Origin: an uncultured Duncaniella sp.
GTDB lineage: Bacteria; Bacteroidota; Bacteroidia; Bacteroidales; Muribaculaceae
Assembly (NCBI GenBank): GCA_958352885.1
Contig: CATWQI010000002.1
Coordinates: 1 to 64,000 of the forward strand
Length of the DNA: 64,000 nt
Direction: 5' to 3'
Shown: positions 8,587 to 17,648 of the stretch, in pieces
Layout: every line of letters begins with the position of its first letter
Numbering within the stretch: position 1 is the first letter of the stretch
Position numbers and translations under genes: made by a program
Notes under the pieces: generated by a model
The model's database searches: none
The model's input: the letters and a program-made list of their open reading frames with translations, nothing else
What the model was told of the DNA's origin: nothing

Positions 8587-9297
8587 CTATCTGCGCGATT
8601 TACGTGATGAGGTTGAGCGGGAGGTAGTCTTTGATTTTGAGGAGGACACGCTTGTAGAGGATGAAAAGTCGGAGGTGTCAGAGGATGAGTAGATTATGAT
8701 GGTCTCGTTTTCATCGTCATCGGATTCCAATGCGATTCTTACGGGTGATGAGTCATCGTTCCCGGTAAAATCAATATCTTCCAGAGCCAAGAGCCGTTCA
8801 AGTCTGTCGCCCGAATTGATGTTGATGGTTTTGTTCCCCTTGATGATGGTTCGGGTCGGAGTAGCGTCGGTGCTATGGGAAACTTTTGTCTTCCCTCTGG
8901 CGGATGAGTTTATGATACTGATTGAGAGCATCCAGCGGTTGTCTTTTTCCTGGTAAAGGTCATACTTGGCAGTCTCCCCTTTTCCGTTGTTGAAGCGTAT
9001 TGAATACACGGAGCCTTTGTTGGTATTCGATACGGTGTAGGATGTGGCTTTCTCCCGTTCCTTTTTGAAAGCTGATATCAGTTTGTTGAGGATTTTTTGG
9101 TTGGAGAATTGGATTAGGCGTGACGATTTTATCAGCTTTCGTGTCCCGGGGTCGCGCTGTTCGGAGTACATTATTTCCTGTACGTTTTTTTCGTTTTCAA
9201 GCGATTCCACAATCTTGTCGATTGACGACTGTGCGTAGCCGGCGGCTGAGATGAGTGTGAGGCAGAGCGTGAGTAGCAGGTTGCGTATTGATGTCAT
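8587..9297 (-). CDS. Secreted protein of unknown function in sigma-factor operon
   Basis: The 236-residue product has a Sec signal peptide (about residues 1-22, ending AQS), a mixed alpha/beta central region and a C-terminal tail of about 40 residues made mostly of Ser/Thr/Lys/Arg. It resembles small exported proteins (possibly DUF5024, from memory) found behind ECF sigma/anti-sigma pairs in Bacteroidales. It is the third gene of a leftward unit after the sigma factor and anti-sigma-like protein. The Ser-rich basic tail is probably disordered. No enzymatic motif seen. Confidence 0.75.
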   Translation of the reverse strand: MTSIRNLLLTLCLTLISAAGYAQSSIDKIVESLENEKNVQEIMYSEQRDPGTRKLIKSSRLIQFSNQKILNKLISAFKKEREKATSYTVSNTNKGSVYSIRFNNGKGETAKYDLYQEKDNRWMLSISIINSSARGKTKVSHSTDATPTRTIIKGNKTININSGDRLERLLALEDIDFTGNDDSSPVRIALESDDDENETIIIYSSSDTSDFSSSTSVSSSKSKTTSRSTSSRKSRR

Positions 9298-9370
9298 GGG
9301 AGGTGTGGTTTATTTGAGATTGTTTTGTGTAGTTAAAGGAATTGTCGGAGGATAGCTGTCCTGCCCCGTG

Positions 9371-9952
9371 TTAATATTCGAGAGCGGCTTTCACGGCTTC
9401 GCATACTTCGGGATTTGACATGTCGACGCTTGATTCTACTGATCTTATCATTATATTGTCGGCATCTTCAAGTGACATTTCAATGGCTTCGATACGTTCG
9501 TTGAGCATCCGTTCCTGGCGTAATATTTCAGGCACTACAATGCTTAGGTCGGTAATCTTCTTGCCGTCACGGATGATGTAGCTCCCTTCATAAGCCATGT
9601 ACTCCTCGCTCAGGGGAGAGTTGCCGGCGGGACGGAATATGAATCCGATGGCGAGAAGGATGACTATTGAAGCCGCCACGCTTACCCATTGCCATGGGAG
9701 GAGCCGGATTATACGTACCCTGTTATCGGTTTTCCGTATATCCATGGAGGAAGTTGCTGTGTCCTCCCCGGATGAAATTGCGGAGTACCAGGCGAACATA
9801 TCCCTGTATTGCTCCATTTCAGCCGGAAGCACGGGGCGCGAGAAGTAGCGATAGAGTTCCGCTTCCTCAGCACAGGAGGTTTCGCCGTCGAGGAAGCGCT
9901 CCACCCATTTGGCTATATTTCTGTCGTTGATGTCGGTTGGACTGTTGTTCAT
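9371..9952 (-). CDS. Anti-sigma factor-like membrane protein
   Basis: The 193-residue protein has a cytoplasmic N-terminal helical region (about 1-60, with a Cys at about 26), a single membrane helix (about residues 85-106, WVSVAASIVILLAIGFIF) and a periplasmic helical C-terminus. A soluble N-terminus plus one membrane span, encoded 11 bases after an ECF sigma gene, is the usual anti-sigma plan. There is no clear HXXXCXXC zinc motif, so it is not a standard ZAS-domain protein. The role is inferred mainly from position and topology. Confidence 0.75.
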   Translation of the reverse strand: MNNSPTDINDRNIAKWVERFLDGETSCAEEAELYRYFSRPVLPAEMEQYRDMFAWYSAISSGEDTATSSMDIRKTDNRVRIIRLLPWQWVSVAASIVILLAIGFIFRPAGNSPLSEEYMAYEGSYIIRDGKKITDLSIVVPEILRQERMLNERIEAIEMSLEDADNIMIRSVESSVDMSNPEVCEAVKAALEY

Positions 9953-9963
9953 TTATGGCTATT

Positions 9964-10467
9964 CTATTGTTGTTGCAAAAAGAGATCTTTTATATGGTGT
10001 CGGGTGCGGGAGAGGGATACTCGTATTGCGCCGGGGCTTGAGCCGGTTATGCCCGCAATCTCGTTGATTTCGAGTCCTTCGATGTGTTTCATCTTCAGGA
10101 TGGCTTGCTGGGCTGATGGGAGCGACGATATTATCTTGTCGATTTCTGAGCGTTCCTCCATCACTATCAGTTTTTCCTCGGCGGAGAGTGCTGAATCCGC
10201 TTGATCGAAGGACTCGTCCATGGGGACAAGGGAGTTGAGCGGATGTCTCAGCAGGTCTATCGCACGGTGTCTCGCTATCACCATGGCGAGCGACTCCACG
10301 CTGCGGTATGATTCAAGCCTGTCGCGCATAGTCCACAGGCGCAGGAGTGTGTCCTGAGCCACATCGTCGGCAAGGTCCGCATCAGCTTCAGCCGATATGC
10401 GTCTGACCATTGTGACAATGCGTTCCCTCAGTGGAGGTGCCATGGTTTCAAACTCTTTACGCGTCAT
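9964..10467 (-). CDS. RNA polymerase sigma factor, ECF type
   Basis: The 167-residue protein has sigma region 2 (about residues 15-80, with DDVAQDTLLRLW and ARHRAIDLLR) and sigma region 4 with a helix-turn-helix (about 110-160, SLPSAQQAILKMKHIEGLEINEIAGITG). There is no extracytoplasmic extension. It is first in a leftward operon with an anti-sigma-like protein and a secreted protein, and it is divergent from the polysaccharide export genes, so the export operon is a reasonable but unproven target. Confidence 0.9.
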   Translation of the reverse strand: MTRKEFETMAPPLRERIVTMVRRISAEADADLADDVAQDTLLRLWTMRDRLESYRSVESLAMVIARHRAIDLLRHPLNSLVPMDESFDQADSALSAEEKLIVMEERSEIDKIISSLPSAQQAILKMKHIEGLEINEIAGITGSSPGAIRVSLSRTRHHIKDLFLQQQ

Positions 10468-10571
10468 TTATGTGGGCTTTCTATAACATAGACGGACTTA
10501 TGTTACAAATGTTACAGAAAAAATAAAAAAAGTCTTCAGTCGTGAAAATCTTGGCGTTATCAGTGCGTTTA

Positions 10572-10603
10572 TTTGGATATGAGGATAATAATAAGTAATT
10601 TTG
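10572..10603 (+). promoter_or_regulatory. Promoter of polysaccharide export operon
   Basis: TTTG (10572-10575), exactly 20 bases, then TAATTTTG (10596-10603): a full match to the housekeeping Bacteroidota promoter. The leader to the ATG at 10656 is about 45 bases. This makes strict dependence on the neighbouring ECF sigma factor unlikely. Confidence 0.8.
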
Positions 10604-10655
10604 CAGCTTGAATAACAGAAATTCCATTTAGCCTTTATAACCTCGAAACTCTTCT

Positions 10656-13109
10656 ATGAGAATTCAAAACTTTAAGAGTACATTACGGGTACTTTTGACC
10701 GCCACAGCGCTCGTCGCTATGACGGCGACGGCTTATGCCGATATGACCGACGCACAGGTCGTGGATTATGTGAAGCAGCAGCAGAAAGCCGGTAAGACCG
10801 AGCGCCAGATAGGGAAGGAGCTTGTGTCGAAGGGTGTGACTCAGGAACAGCTTGAACGTGTGCGTGCCAAGTATGCCGCTGAAGCTGAAGCCGCACAGCA
10901 GCAAGCTGTGGCAAAACCTAAAGCGGATAAGACAGTCATAAGGCAGGACGCTCCTGCCGAAGCCCAGGTCAATGCTGCTGAAAACGAGCATTCCGGAATA
11001 GCTGCGGTCGGCGGAGTAGTATCCGCTCCCGGGGAAACCGGCCCCACACGCGTGAGAAACATATTTGGCGGAAACGTATTCACTTCTGAATCATTGTCAT
11101 TTGAGCCTAACGAGAATCAGGCTACCCCACAGAATTATCGTCTTGGTCCCGGCGATGAGGTGGTGATTGACATCTGGGGTGCCAGTGAGGACCGTATCAG
11201 AGAGGTAATCTCTCCGGAAGGTAGCATTATCATAGAGCAGCTTGGCCCGATCTTCCTTAACGGAATGACTATCGAGGAGGCTAATAATCATCTCCGCAGC
11301 CTGTTCGCCTACAAGTACGCTGGTGTTGAGGAGAATGAGACAGACGTAAGCCTTACGCTCGGTCAGGTGCGCACAATACAGGTTAATGTGATGGGCGAGG
11401 TTCGTACGCCCGGCACTTACCGCCTCTCACCGTTTGCTACTGTGTTCAACGCTCTTTATCGTTCGGGAGGTATTACCGAAATTGGTAGTCTGCGCAATGT
11501 CGAGGTGCTTCGTGGCGGTAGGCGTGTGGCTACTGTTGATGTGTACGAATATCTTTTCGGAGGCAAAAGCTCAAGCAACATCCGCCTGGAGGAGGGCGAT
11601 GTCATTATGGTGCCCGCCTACACTACCATGGTGCAGATGGAGGGAAATGTGAAGCGTCCCATGTACTATGAAGCGAAGGCAGGTGAATCGCTTGCCGACA
11701 TTCTGCATTATGCAGGCGGCTTCGGGAGCAATGCGTATACCGAGGCGGTGCGCTTGTCACGCCGCACAGGCAAGGATAACGAGCTTTTCAATGTGCGTTC
11801 CGACGAGTTTGCCACATTCCGCCTCAGTGACGGTGACATAGTGACAGTAGGCGAGGTGCTTGACCGCTACTCCAACCGTGTACAGCTCCGAGGTCAGGCA
11901 ATGCGCCCCGGCTTCTATGCGCTTGGTACTGACGTTGCAACTCTCCGTGACCTTATAGCTAAGGCTGACGGACTAAAGGAGGATGCCTATACACAGCGAG
12001 TGCTAATCTACCGTGAAGGTCCGGATTTGACACTCCAGGTGGTACCTGTCGATATAGCAGCCGTGCTTGCCGGTACAGCGCCCGATGTGCAGCTCAAGCG
12101 AAATGACATCATCGAGATTGCCAGCATACAGGAAATTCTTGACCGAGGCGGTTTCACAATACAGGGACTTGTCTCTGACCCGGGTACATATCCGTATGCG
12201 GAGAATACTACTATCGAGGATCTGATACTTCAGGCGGGCGGTCTGCTCCAGGGTGCGTCTACGGCTCGCATTGAGGTGTCACGCCGTATGCTTGACCCTA
12301 ACTCGACCAAGCCTGTCAACGAGACAGCGCAGCTATTCACATTCTCTTACAATGAAGGGAATCCGGGCTCGGGCTTCACTCTTGAACCATATGATATAGT
12401 TACCGTGCGCAAGAGCCCTGTATATGTGGCACAGCAGCGAGTGGCGATAGGCGGCGAGGTCGCTTTCGAAGGTCCGTATACCATATCGCGCCGCAATGAG
12501 CGCATCTCCGACCTCGTGCGTCGGGCGGGAGGTCTGACTAACGCTGCTTATGTGCGTGGTGCGCATCTCAGCCGTCAGATGACCGAGGACGAGATGACAG
12601 CACGTGATGAGACCATGCGCATAGCCCGGATGATGCAGGGTGGTGATAATACTGACTCGATTTCAACCAACAAACTCATACTCTCTAACCGCTATAATGT
12701 TGGTATAGAGCTGGAGAAAGCTCTTGCCAATCCCGGATGTGACGAGGATCTCGTGCTTCAGGAGGGGGATGCGCTATTCATTCCGCAGCTTGTCAACACA
12801 GTCCGTGTGCAGGGTGACGTGATGTACCCGAACACAGTGGTGTTTAAAAAGGGGCAGAAACTTAAGTACTATATTAATCAGGCAGGTGGCTATGGTTCGC
12901 GTGCCAAGAAGAGCAAGGCTTATATAGTATATCTTAACGGTACTGTGGCTTTGGCTAAGGGGAGCACTCCGATTGAGCCTGGTTGCCAGATAATAGTTCC
13001 CTCTAAGGCTCCCAGCAAGGGTGTGGACTGGCAGGCTGTCATGACGGTAGTAACTGCGGGCGGTACGCTCGGAACAATGGCGGCTACAATCGCAAGCTTG
13101 CTTAGATAG
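10656..13109 (+). CDS. Wza-like outer-membrane polysaccharide export protein with SLBB repeats
   Basis: The 817-residue protein has a signal peptide (residues 1-29), a helical Gln/Ala/Lys-rich segment (about 30-110), the polysaccharide-export domain (about 155-235, starting YRLGPGDEVVIDIWG) and several successive SLBB domains to about residue 790, with a hydrophobic C-terminal helix. Wza-type proteins form the outer-membrane channel for capsule or exopolysaccharide. Most family members are shorter; Bacteroidales versions with five or six SLBB units, like this one, are common. A Wzz-like gene follows after 84 bases. Confidence 0.9.
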   Translation: MRIQNFKSTLRVLLTATALVAMTATAYADMTDAQVVDYVKQQQKAGKTERQIGKELVSKGVTQEQLERVRAKYAAEAEAAQQQAVAKPKADKTVIRQDAPAEAQVNAAENEHSGIAAVGGVVSAPGETGPTRVRNIFGGNVFTSESLSFEPNENQATPQNYRLGPGDEVVIDIWGASEDRIREVISPEGSIIIEQLGPIFLNGMTIEEANNHLRSLFAYKYAGVEENETDVSLTLGQVRTIQVNVMGEVRTPGTYRLSPFATVFNALYRSGGITEIGSLRNVEVLRGGRRVATVDVYEYLFGGKSSSNIRLEEGDVIMVPAYTTMVQMEGNVKRPMYYEAKAGESLADILHYAGGFGSNAYTEAVRLSRRTGKDNELFNVRSDEFATFRLSDGDIVTVGEVLDRYSNRVQLRGQAMRPGFYALGTDVATLRDLIAKADGLKEDAYTQRVLIYREGPDLTLQVVPVDIAAVLAGTAPDVQLKRNDIIEIASIQEILDRGGFTIQGLVSDPGTYPYAENTTIEDLILQAGGLLQGASTARIEVSRRMLDPNSTKPVNETAQLFTFSYNEGNPGSGFTLEPYDIVTVRKSPVYVAQQRVAIGGEVAFEGPYTISRRNERISDLVRRAGGLTNAAYVRGAHLSRQMTEDEMTARDETMRIARMMQGGDNTDSISTNKLILSNRYNVGIELEKALANPGCDEDLVLQEGDALFIPQLVNTVRVQGDVMYPNTVVFKKGQKLKYYINQAGGYGSRAKKSKAYIVYLNGTVALAKGSTPIEPGCQIIVPSKAPSKGVDWQAVMTVVTAGGTLGTMAATIASLLR

Positions 13110-13193
13110 CGTGGATGCGGTTAGTGGCACAGGGATTCCTACATATGAATAGAATATAAACCAATACTTAACACCTCTTTCAGCTTACAATTT

Positions 13194-14327
13194 ATGAAGG
13201 AAGATAAGCAATCCATATATGACGGGCATGATGATCAGGAACAGGAGATTGACCTTCTGGAGCTGGCGCAGAAACTGTGGGCATCCCGTAGACTGATAGT
13301 GAAATTCGGCATAGTCGGTGTTATAGCCGGTCTGATTGTCGCATTCTCGATCCCTAAGGAGTACACCACCTCCATAAAGCTCGCACCTGAGTTTTCAGAT
13401 AACAAGATGCAGAGCGGCGGTCTTGGCGCTCTGGCATCTATGGCAGGTATCAGTTCCGGCGGAAGTACTACCGAAGCCGTGTATCCGCAACTCTACCCGG
13501 ATATTGTCGCGTCAATACCTTTCACCGTGGGGCTGTTTGATGTCCCTGTGACAGATAAGAGCGGTGAGCTAAAGACTACTGTGCGAGAGTATGTGACGAA
13601 TGATCTTTCTGCGCCATGGTGGTCTGCTGTAATGCGCCTTCCGGGGATGGCTATCGGTGGTGTAATGTCACTGTTCACTGATAAAGAGGAGGAAGGAGAG
13701 GGTAAGCTTGACACTTTCAGGCTTACCAAGGAGGAATCAGACATCGCCAATGCGATTATGGACCGTGTGGGTGCTGATGTCGATACCAAAACTTCTGTAA
13801 TCACCCTGACGGTTACGATGCAGGATCCGATGGTGTCTGCTCTCCTTGCTGATACCGTAGCTGAGCGATTGAAGGCATATGTTACGGAGTATCGTACCAA
13901 TAAGGCGCGTGAGGATTTGGAATATGCCATAAAGCTTAATGATGAGGCAAAGGCAGATTATTACAAAGCGCAGCAACGTTACGCCAATTATCTTGACAAG
14001 AATCAGGGTATTGTGCTCCAGTCAGCCCGTACTGAGCAGGAGCGTTTGCAGAACGAGATGTCGCTTGCGTTCAATCTTTACAACAGTACTGCCCAGCGTC
14101 TGCAGTCTGCCAAGGCGAAAGTACAGGAAATCACTCCGGTTTACACCGTCGTGCAGCCTGCCACTGTGCCCTTGCTTCCGTCCAAGCCGTCAAAAATGTT
14201 GGTACTTGTAGGTTTCATCTTTCTTTCGGTTGTGGCTGCGTGTGCATGGATTCTTTTCGGTAAATCGCTTGTGGCTGAATTTAAATCCAATCATCCCGCA
14301 GAGCCAGATACCGAGTCAAAGGAATAA
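13194..14327 (+). CDS. Wzz/chain-length determinant protein (GumC-type, no kinase domain)
   Basis: The 377-residue inner-membrane protein has the Wzz plan: N-terminal cytoplasmic tail, membrane helix at about residues 37-58, a large periplasmic region with coiled coil (about 235-310) and a second membrane helix near the C-terminus (about 333-355), preceded by the Pro-rich motif PATVPLLPSKPSK. It regulates chain length and works with the outer-membrane exporter. There is no fused tyrosine kinase. No glycosyltransferases or flippase are adjacent, so this is an isolated export pair. A strong terminator follows. Confidence 0.88.
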   Translation: MKEDKQSIYDGHDDQEQEIDLLELAQKLWASRRLIVKFGIVGVIAGLIVAFSIPKEYTTSIKLAPEFSDNKMQSGGLGALASMAGISSGGSTTEAVYPQLYPDIVASIPFTVGLFDVPVTDKSGELKTTVREYVTNDLSAPWWSAVMRLPGMAIGGVMSLFTDKEEEGEGKLDTFRLTKEESDIANAIMDRVGADVDTKTSVITLTVTMQDPMVSALLADTVAERLKAYVTEYRTNKAREDLEYAIKLNDEAKADYYKAQQRYANYLDKNQGIVLQSARTEQERLQNEMSLAFNLYNSTAQRLQSAKAKVQEITPVYTVVQPATVPLLPSKPSKMLVLVGFIFLSVVAACAWILFGKSLVAEFKSNHPAEPDTESKE

Positions 14328-14387
14328 ATAACGTCCGGAATCCGATGTGGTGCTAAACCTCGTATTCCGGTAGGATGAAAATATTAG

Positions 14388-14432
14388 ATTAATAGCCGGT
14401 TCAATATGAAGTGACCGGCTATTAATTTTTTT
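14388..14432 (+). terminator. Rho-independent terminator of the export operon
   Basis: A perfect 13-bp stem, ATTAATAGCCGGT (14388-14400) with ACCGGCTATTAAT (14414-14426), is followed by a run of seven T residues. Confidence 0.9.
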
Positions 14433-14499
14433 AATATTGTATATTTTTAATGTGGCTAAATTCATTATAGAACGGTGCAAGACCGGAGATACAGATGGC

Positions 14500-14565
14500 A
14501 AAAAAAATTGATTGTCTCTCGACAACCAATCTTAGTTAACCTTAAATCTAATACCATGAAAAACA
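14500..14565 (-). ncRNA. Candidate small RNA with own promoter and terminator
   Basis: On the minus strand a -7 box TACCTTTG (14571-14578) and TTG 20 bases upstream start a transcript near 14565. The RNA runs about 65 bases through TTTTTCATGGTATTAGATTT and ends in an 11-bp stem, GATTGGTTGTC (14521-14531) with GACAATCAATT (14506-14516) including two G-T pairs and a GAGA tetraloop, followed by about eight T residues. No reading frame of useful size is present. The layout is that of a free-standing sRNA. The unpaired 5' part looks familiar to me from Bacteroidales genomes, where paralogous sRNA families exist, but I cannot verify that here. Confidence 0.65.
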
Positions 14566-14570
14566 CGTTA

Positions 14571-14601
14571 CAAAGGTAAGGGGTTTCTGCGGTATATGCA
14601 A
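14571..14601 (-). promoter_or_regulatory. Promoter of the candidate sRNA
   Basis: TACCTTTG on the minus strand (14571-14578) preceded by a CTTG-type -33 box 20 bases upstream (about 14599-14601). It points away from parC and has no protein-coding gene directly downstream. Confidence 0.65.
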
Positions 14602-14814
14602 GTATTTGCGGTAGAAATTTGCCTTTGTTTAACAAAATTTTTAGCATCTTGGGTGATTTTGGCGTAAAATGGTGGATTTTTGGTGTGAAATTATTGTTTT
14701 TGTAGCAAATTGCCATCTGAGTATGTGGTGTGGGCTCTAAATGAATCCAAGCACCGTTAACAAATTTATACATATAGCACAATGCTCTTGAAAACAGGAG
14801 GTTGAGCCTAAAAG
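14602..14814. other. Non-coding A+T-rich stretch
   Basis: Between the sRNA promoter and the parC promoter I see no convincing gene, hairpin or repeat. Confidence 0.4.
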
Positions 14815-14845
14815 TTGCGAAAGCGGGATATTTTTCTTATCTTTG
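14815..14845 (+). promoter_or_regulatory. Promoter of parC
   Basis: TTG (14815-14817), 20 bases, TATCTTTG (14838-14845). The leader to ATG 14907 is about 55 bases. Confidence 0.75.
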
Positions 14846-14906
14846 CGAGAAGAGTGCCGTTGCATGAATCTGGCGGCGTTGTAAATAAATACGGATTTTC
14901 AGCAAA

Positions 14907-17612
14907 ATGAGCGAGGAGACAAATACCAACGAATCACAGGAACAAGAGGCAAATTTCAATTCGGAAGAAGAGGCTACCTCTCCAAAGCATGATGAGAAGT
15001 TTGACCCTAAGATTATAGTCGATACAAGCAATGATGTGGTGCGCCATCAACTTAGAGGCATGTACCAGAGCTGGTTTCTTGACTATGCAAGCTATGTGAT
15101 ACTTGAACGCGCTGTTCCGCATATCGAGGACGGTCTGAAACCTGTGCAGAGGCGTATACTCCATTCCATGAAGCTGCTTGACGACGGAAGGTTCAACAAA
15201 GTGGCGAACATAGTTGGTAACACAATGCAGTTCCATCCCCATGGAGATGCGTCGATCTACGAGGCTCTTGTGCAGCTCGGACAGAAAGAGCTACTGGTGG
15301 AGACCCAGGGTAACTGGGGTAATATCCTCACTGGTGCCGGGGCGGCTGCCGGACGTTATATTGAGGCGCGCCTTTCACAGTTTGCTCTTGATGTTGTCTA
15401 CAACCCCAAAGTGACAGAGTGGACTCTCAGCTATGACGGACGAAAAAAGGAACCGGTCACTCTACCTGTGAAGTTCCCGCTTCTGCTTTCGCAGGGTGTG
15501 GAGGGTATTGCCGTAGGTCTTTCATCCAAAATACTTCCGCATAATTTCAATGAAATCATCGATGCCGCCATTGCCTATCTGAAAGGGGAGGAGTTCACGC
15601 TTTATCCCGACTTTTTCACCGGGGGTGCTATTGATGTGTCGCGTTACAATGACGGCGAGCGTGGCGGTTCTGTGAAAATCCGTGCAAAAATAGAGAAGGT
15701 GGACAACCGCACTCTCGCCATAACCGAGATTCCTTACGGAAAGACAACTGCGACCCTGATTGATTCGATACTAAAAGCTTTTGAGTCCGGCAAAATCAAG
15801 ATACGCAAGGTGGACGATAATACCGCCGAGCATGCCAACATACTTGTGCACCTGCTTCCAGGCACTTCGAGTGACCGTACTATAGATGCCCTGTATGCCT
15901 TCACTGACTGTGAGGTTTCGGTGTCGCCGAACTGCTGCGTGATATCCGACAATAAACCCCATTTCATCGGTGTGAGCGACGTCCTGCGCCACAACACAGA
16001 TGGCACACGTGAAATACTTCGCCGAGAACTTCTCATAAAGCTTGACGAGGTGCGTGAACAGCTGCATTTTGCATCGCTCGAGCGTATATTCATCGAGAAA
16101 CGTATCTATAAGGATAAGGGCTACGAGGAGAGCGAGAATCGCCAGCAGGCTATAGAGCATATACGTGGACGACTCGAAAAGTATGTGAAGCAACTGGTGC
16201 GAGAGGTGACCGACGACGATATAATCCGTCTTTTTGAAATTAAGATGGGGCGCATCCTGAAGTTCAATGCTGACAAGTGTGACGAGCAGATAGCTCTGAT
16301 GCGTGCAAGAATTGACGAACTTAACGGTTATCTCGCCAACCTTACCGAATACACCATAGACTGGTACCGTCGTCTGAAAGAGAAGTACGGCGAGGCGTTC
16401 CCGCGACGTACCGTGATACGGAATTTCGACAACATCCAGGCTGCTTCGGTGGCAGAGGCTAACCAGAAACTGTATATAAACCGAGAGGAAGGCTTCATAG
16501 GTACCGGTCTCGGCAAGAATGACGAGGTGGTGTGCAACTGTTCGTCGATTGATGATATAATAGTGTTCTATAATGACGGTCGCTACAAGGTGGTCAAGGT
16601 GCAGGAGAAACTGTTTATAGGCAAGAATGTGCGCTATGTCAACGTGTTCAAGCGTAATGATACCCGTACTATTTATAATGTCATATATCAGAACGGCAAA
16701 GGTGGCACTTACTATATGAAGCGATTCTCTGTCACAGGTATTACTCGTGACAAAGAGTACAACCTTACTCCCGGAGAACCTGGCTCGAAGATATGCTGGT
16801 TCACAGCCAATCCAAATGGTGAGGCTGAGGTGGTGAAGGTGACCCTCAAGCCGAAGCCTCGTCTAAAGACCCTTCAGATTGATGTGGATTTCGCCGAACT
16901 GGCGGTCAAGAACCGTGGTGCCATGGGTAACATTGTGACCCGTAACGAGGTACACCGTTTTTCGCTCAAGGACAAAGGTGTCTCTACTCTGGGTGGACGT
17001 GACGTGTGGTACGACCCCGATGTCAACCGCCTCAATTATGACGGCAGAGGTACATATCTCGGCGAGTTCAACAGCACCGACCTTGTGCTTGTAATACGCA
17101 AAAACGGAGAGTATTATACATCCTCGTTTGATGTGTCAAACCATTACCCTGAGGATATACTGCGCATAGAGAAACTTGACCCACACAAGGTCTGGACGGC
17201 TATACTCTATGATGCTGATCAGAAATACCCTTATCTCAAGCGTTTCACCTTCGAGCCGTCTGCCAGACCGCAGCGTTACCTTGGTGACAATGATAAGTCG
17301 CGCCTACTGATGCTCAGTGATGAGGCGGGTCTGCATGTCGAGGTGGTGTTCGGTGGCGCTGATGCCGTGCGTCCGCCTCTTGATGTGGTGGCTGCCGAGT
17401 TTGTCTCCGTTAAGTCATTCAAGGCAAAGGGTAAGCGTCTTACCACCTATGTCATCGACCATATCGCCGAACTTGAGCCGGTTGCGCTTCCCGAGGCTGA
17501 GGAGACCGCAGAGGTCCCTACCGAGGAGGTCGTCGCCGGGGAAATCGAGGAGGAGAAGAGTGATGACGAAATTCGCGATGAAATCACAGGCCAGCAAAGG
17601 CTTTTTGAATAA
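14907..17612 (+). CDS. parC: DNA topoisomerase IV subunit A
   Basis: The 901-residue protein contains the type IIA topoisomerase breakage-reunion domain: conserved DGLKPVQRRIL region (about residues 72-82), the catalytic tyrosine at 151 within AAGRYIEARLSQ, and the coiled coil at about 435-480. After it comes a degenerate beta-pinwheel C-terminal domain (about 530-830) without a clear GyrA box, then an acidic Glu-rich tail. With ParE it decatenates chromosomes. Lack of the GyrA box and the Bacteroidota-type C-terminus favour ParC over GyrA. An acidic N-terminal extension of about 45 residues precedes the core. Confidence 0.9.
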   Translation: MSEETNTNESQEQEANFNSEEEATSPKHDEKFDPKIIVDTSNDVVRHQLRGMYQSWFLDYASYVILERAVPHIEDGLKPVQRRILHSMKLLDDGRFNKVANIVGNTMQFHPHGDASIYEALVQLGQKELLVETQGNWGNILTGAGAAAGRYIEARLSQFALDVVYNPKVTEWTLSYDGRKKEPVTLPVKFPLLLSQGVEGIAVGLSSKILPHNFNEIIDAAIAYLKGEEFTLYPDFFTGGAIDVSRYNDGERGGSVKIRAKIEKVDNRTLAITEIPYGKTTATLIDSILKAFESGKIKIRKVDDNTAEHANILVHLLPGTSSDRTIDALYAFTDCEVSVSPNCCVISDNKPHFIGVSDVLRHNTDGTREILRRELLIKLDEVREQLHFASLERIFIEKRIYKDKGYEESENRQQAIEHIRGRLEKYVKQLVREVTDDDIIRLFEIKMGRILKFNADKCDEQIALMRARIDELNGYLANLTEYTIDWYRRLKEKYGEAFPRRTVIRNFDNIQAASVAEANQKLYINREEGFIGTGLGKNDEVVCNCSSIDDIIVFYNDGRYKVVKVQEKLFIGKNVRYVNVFKRNDTRTIYNVIYQNGKGGTYYMKRFSVTGITRDKEYNLTPGEPGSKICWFTANPNGEAEVVKVTLKPKPRLKTLQIDVDFAELAVKNRGAMGNIVTRNEVHRFSLKDKGVSTLGGRDVWYDPDVNRLNYDGRGTYLGEFNSTDLVLVIRKNGEYYTSSFDVSNHYPEDILRIEKLDPHKVWTAILYDADQKYPYLKRFTFEPSARPQRYLGDNDKSRLLMLSDEAGLHVEVVFGGADAVRPPLDVVAAEFVSVKSFKAKGKRLTTYVIDHIAELEPVALPEAEETAEVPTEEVVAGEIEEEKSDDEIRDEITGQQRLFE

Positions 17613-17648
17613 TAATATCCCTTGACCCTATCTCTTCATCCCTCCCGC

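Noticed and set aside
9597..10204. Rightward frames antisense to the sigma and anti-sigma genes
   Set aside because: They are shadows of clearly recognisable genes on the minus strand.
14554..14577. Rightward mini-ORF (ATG followed by seven codons) over the sRNA promoter
   Set aside because: It is explained by the minus-strand promoter and sRNA 5' region; no promoter or useful product on the plus strand.
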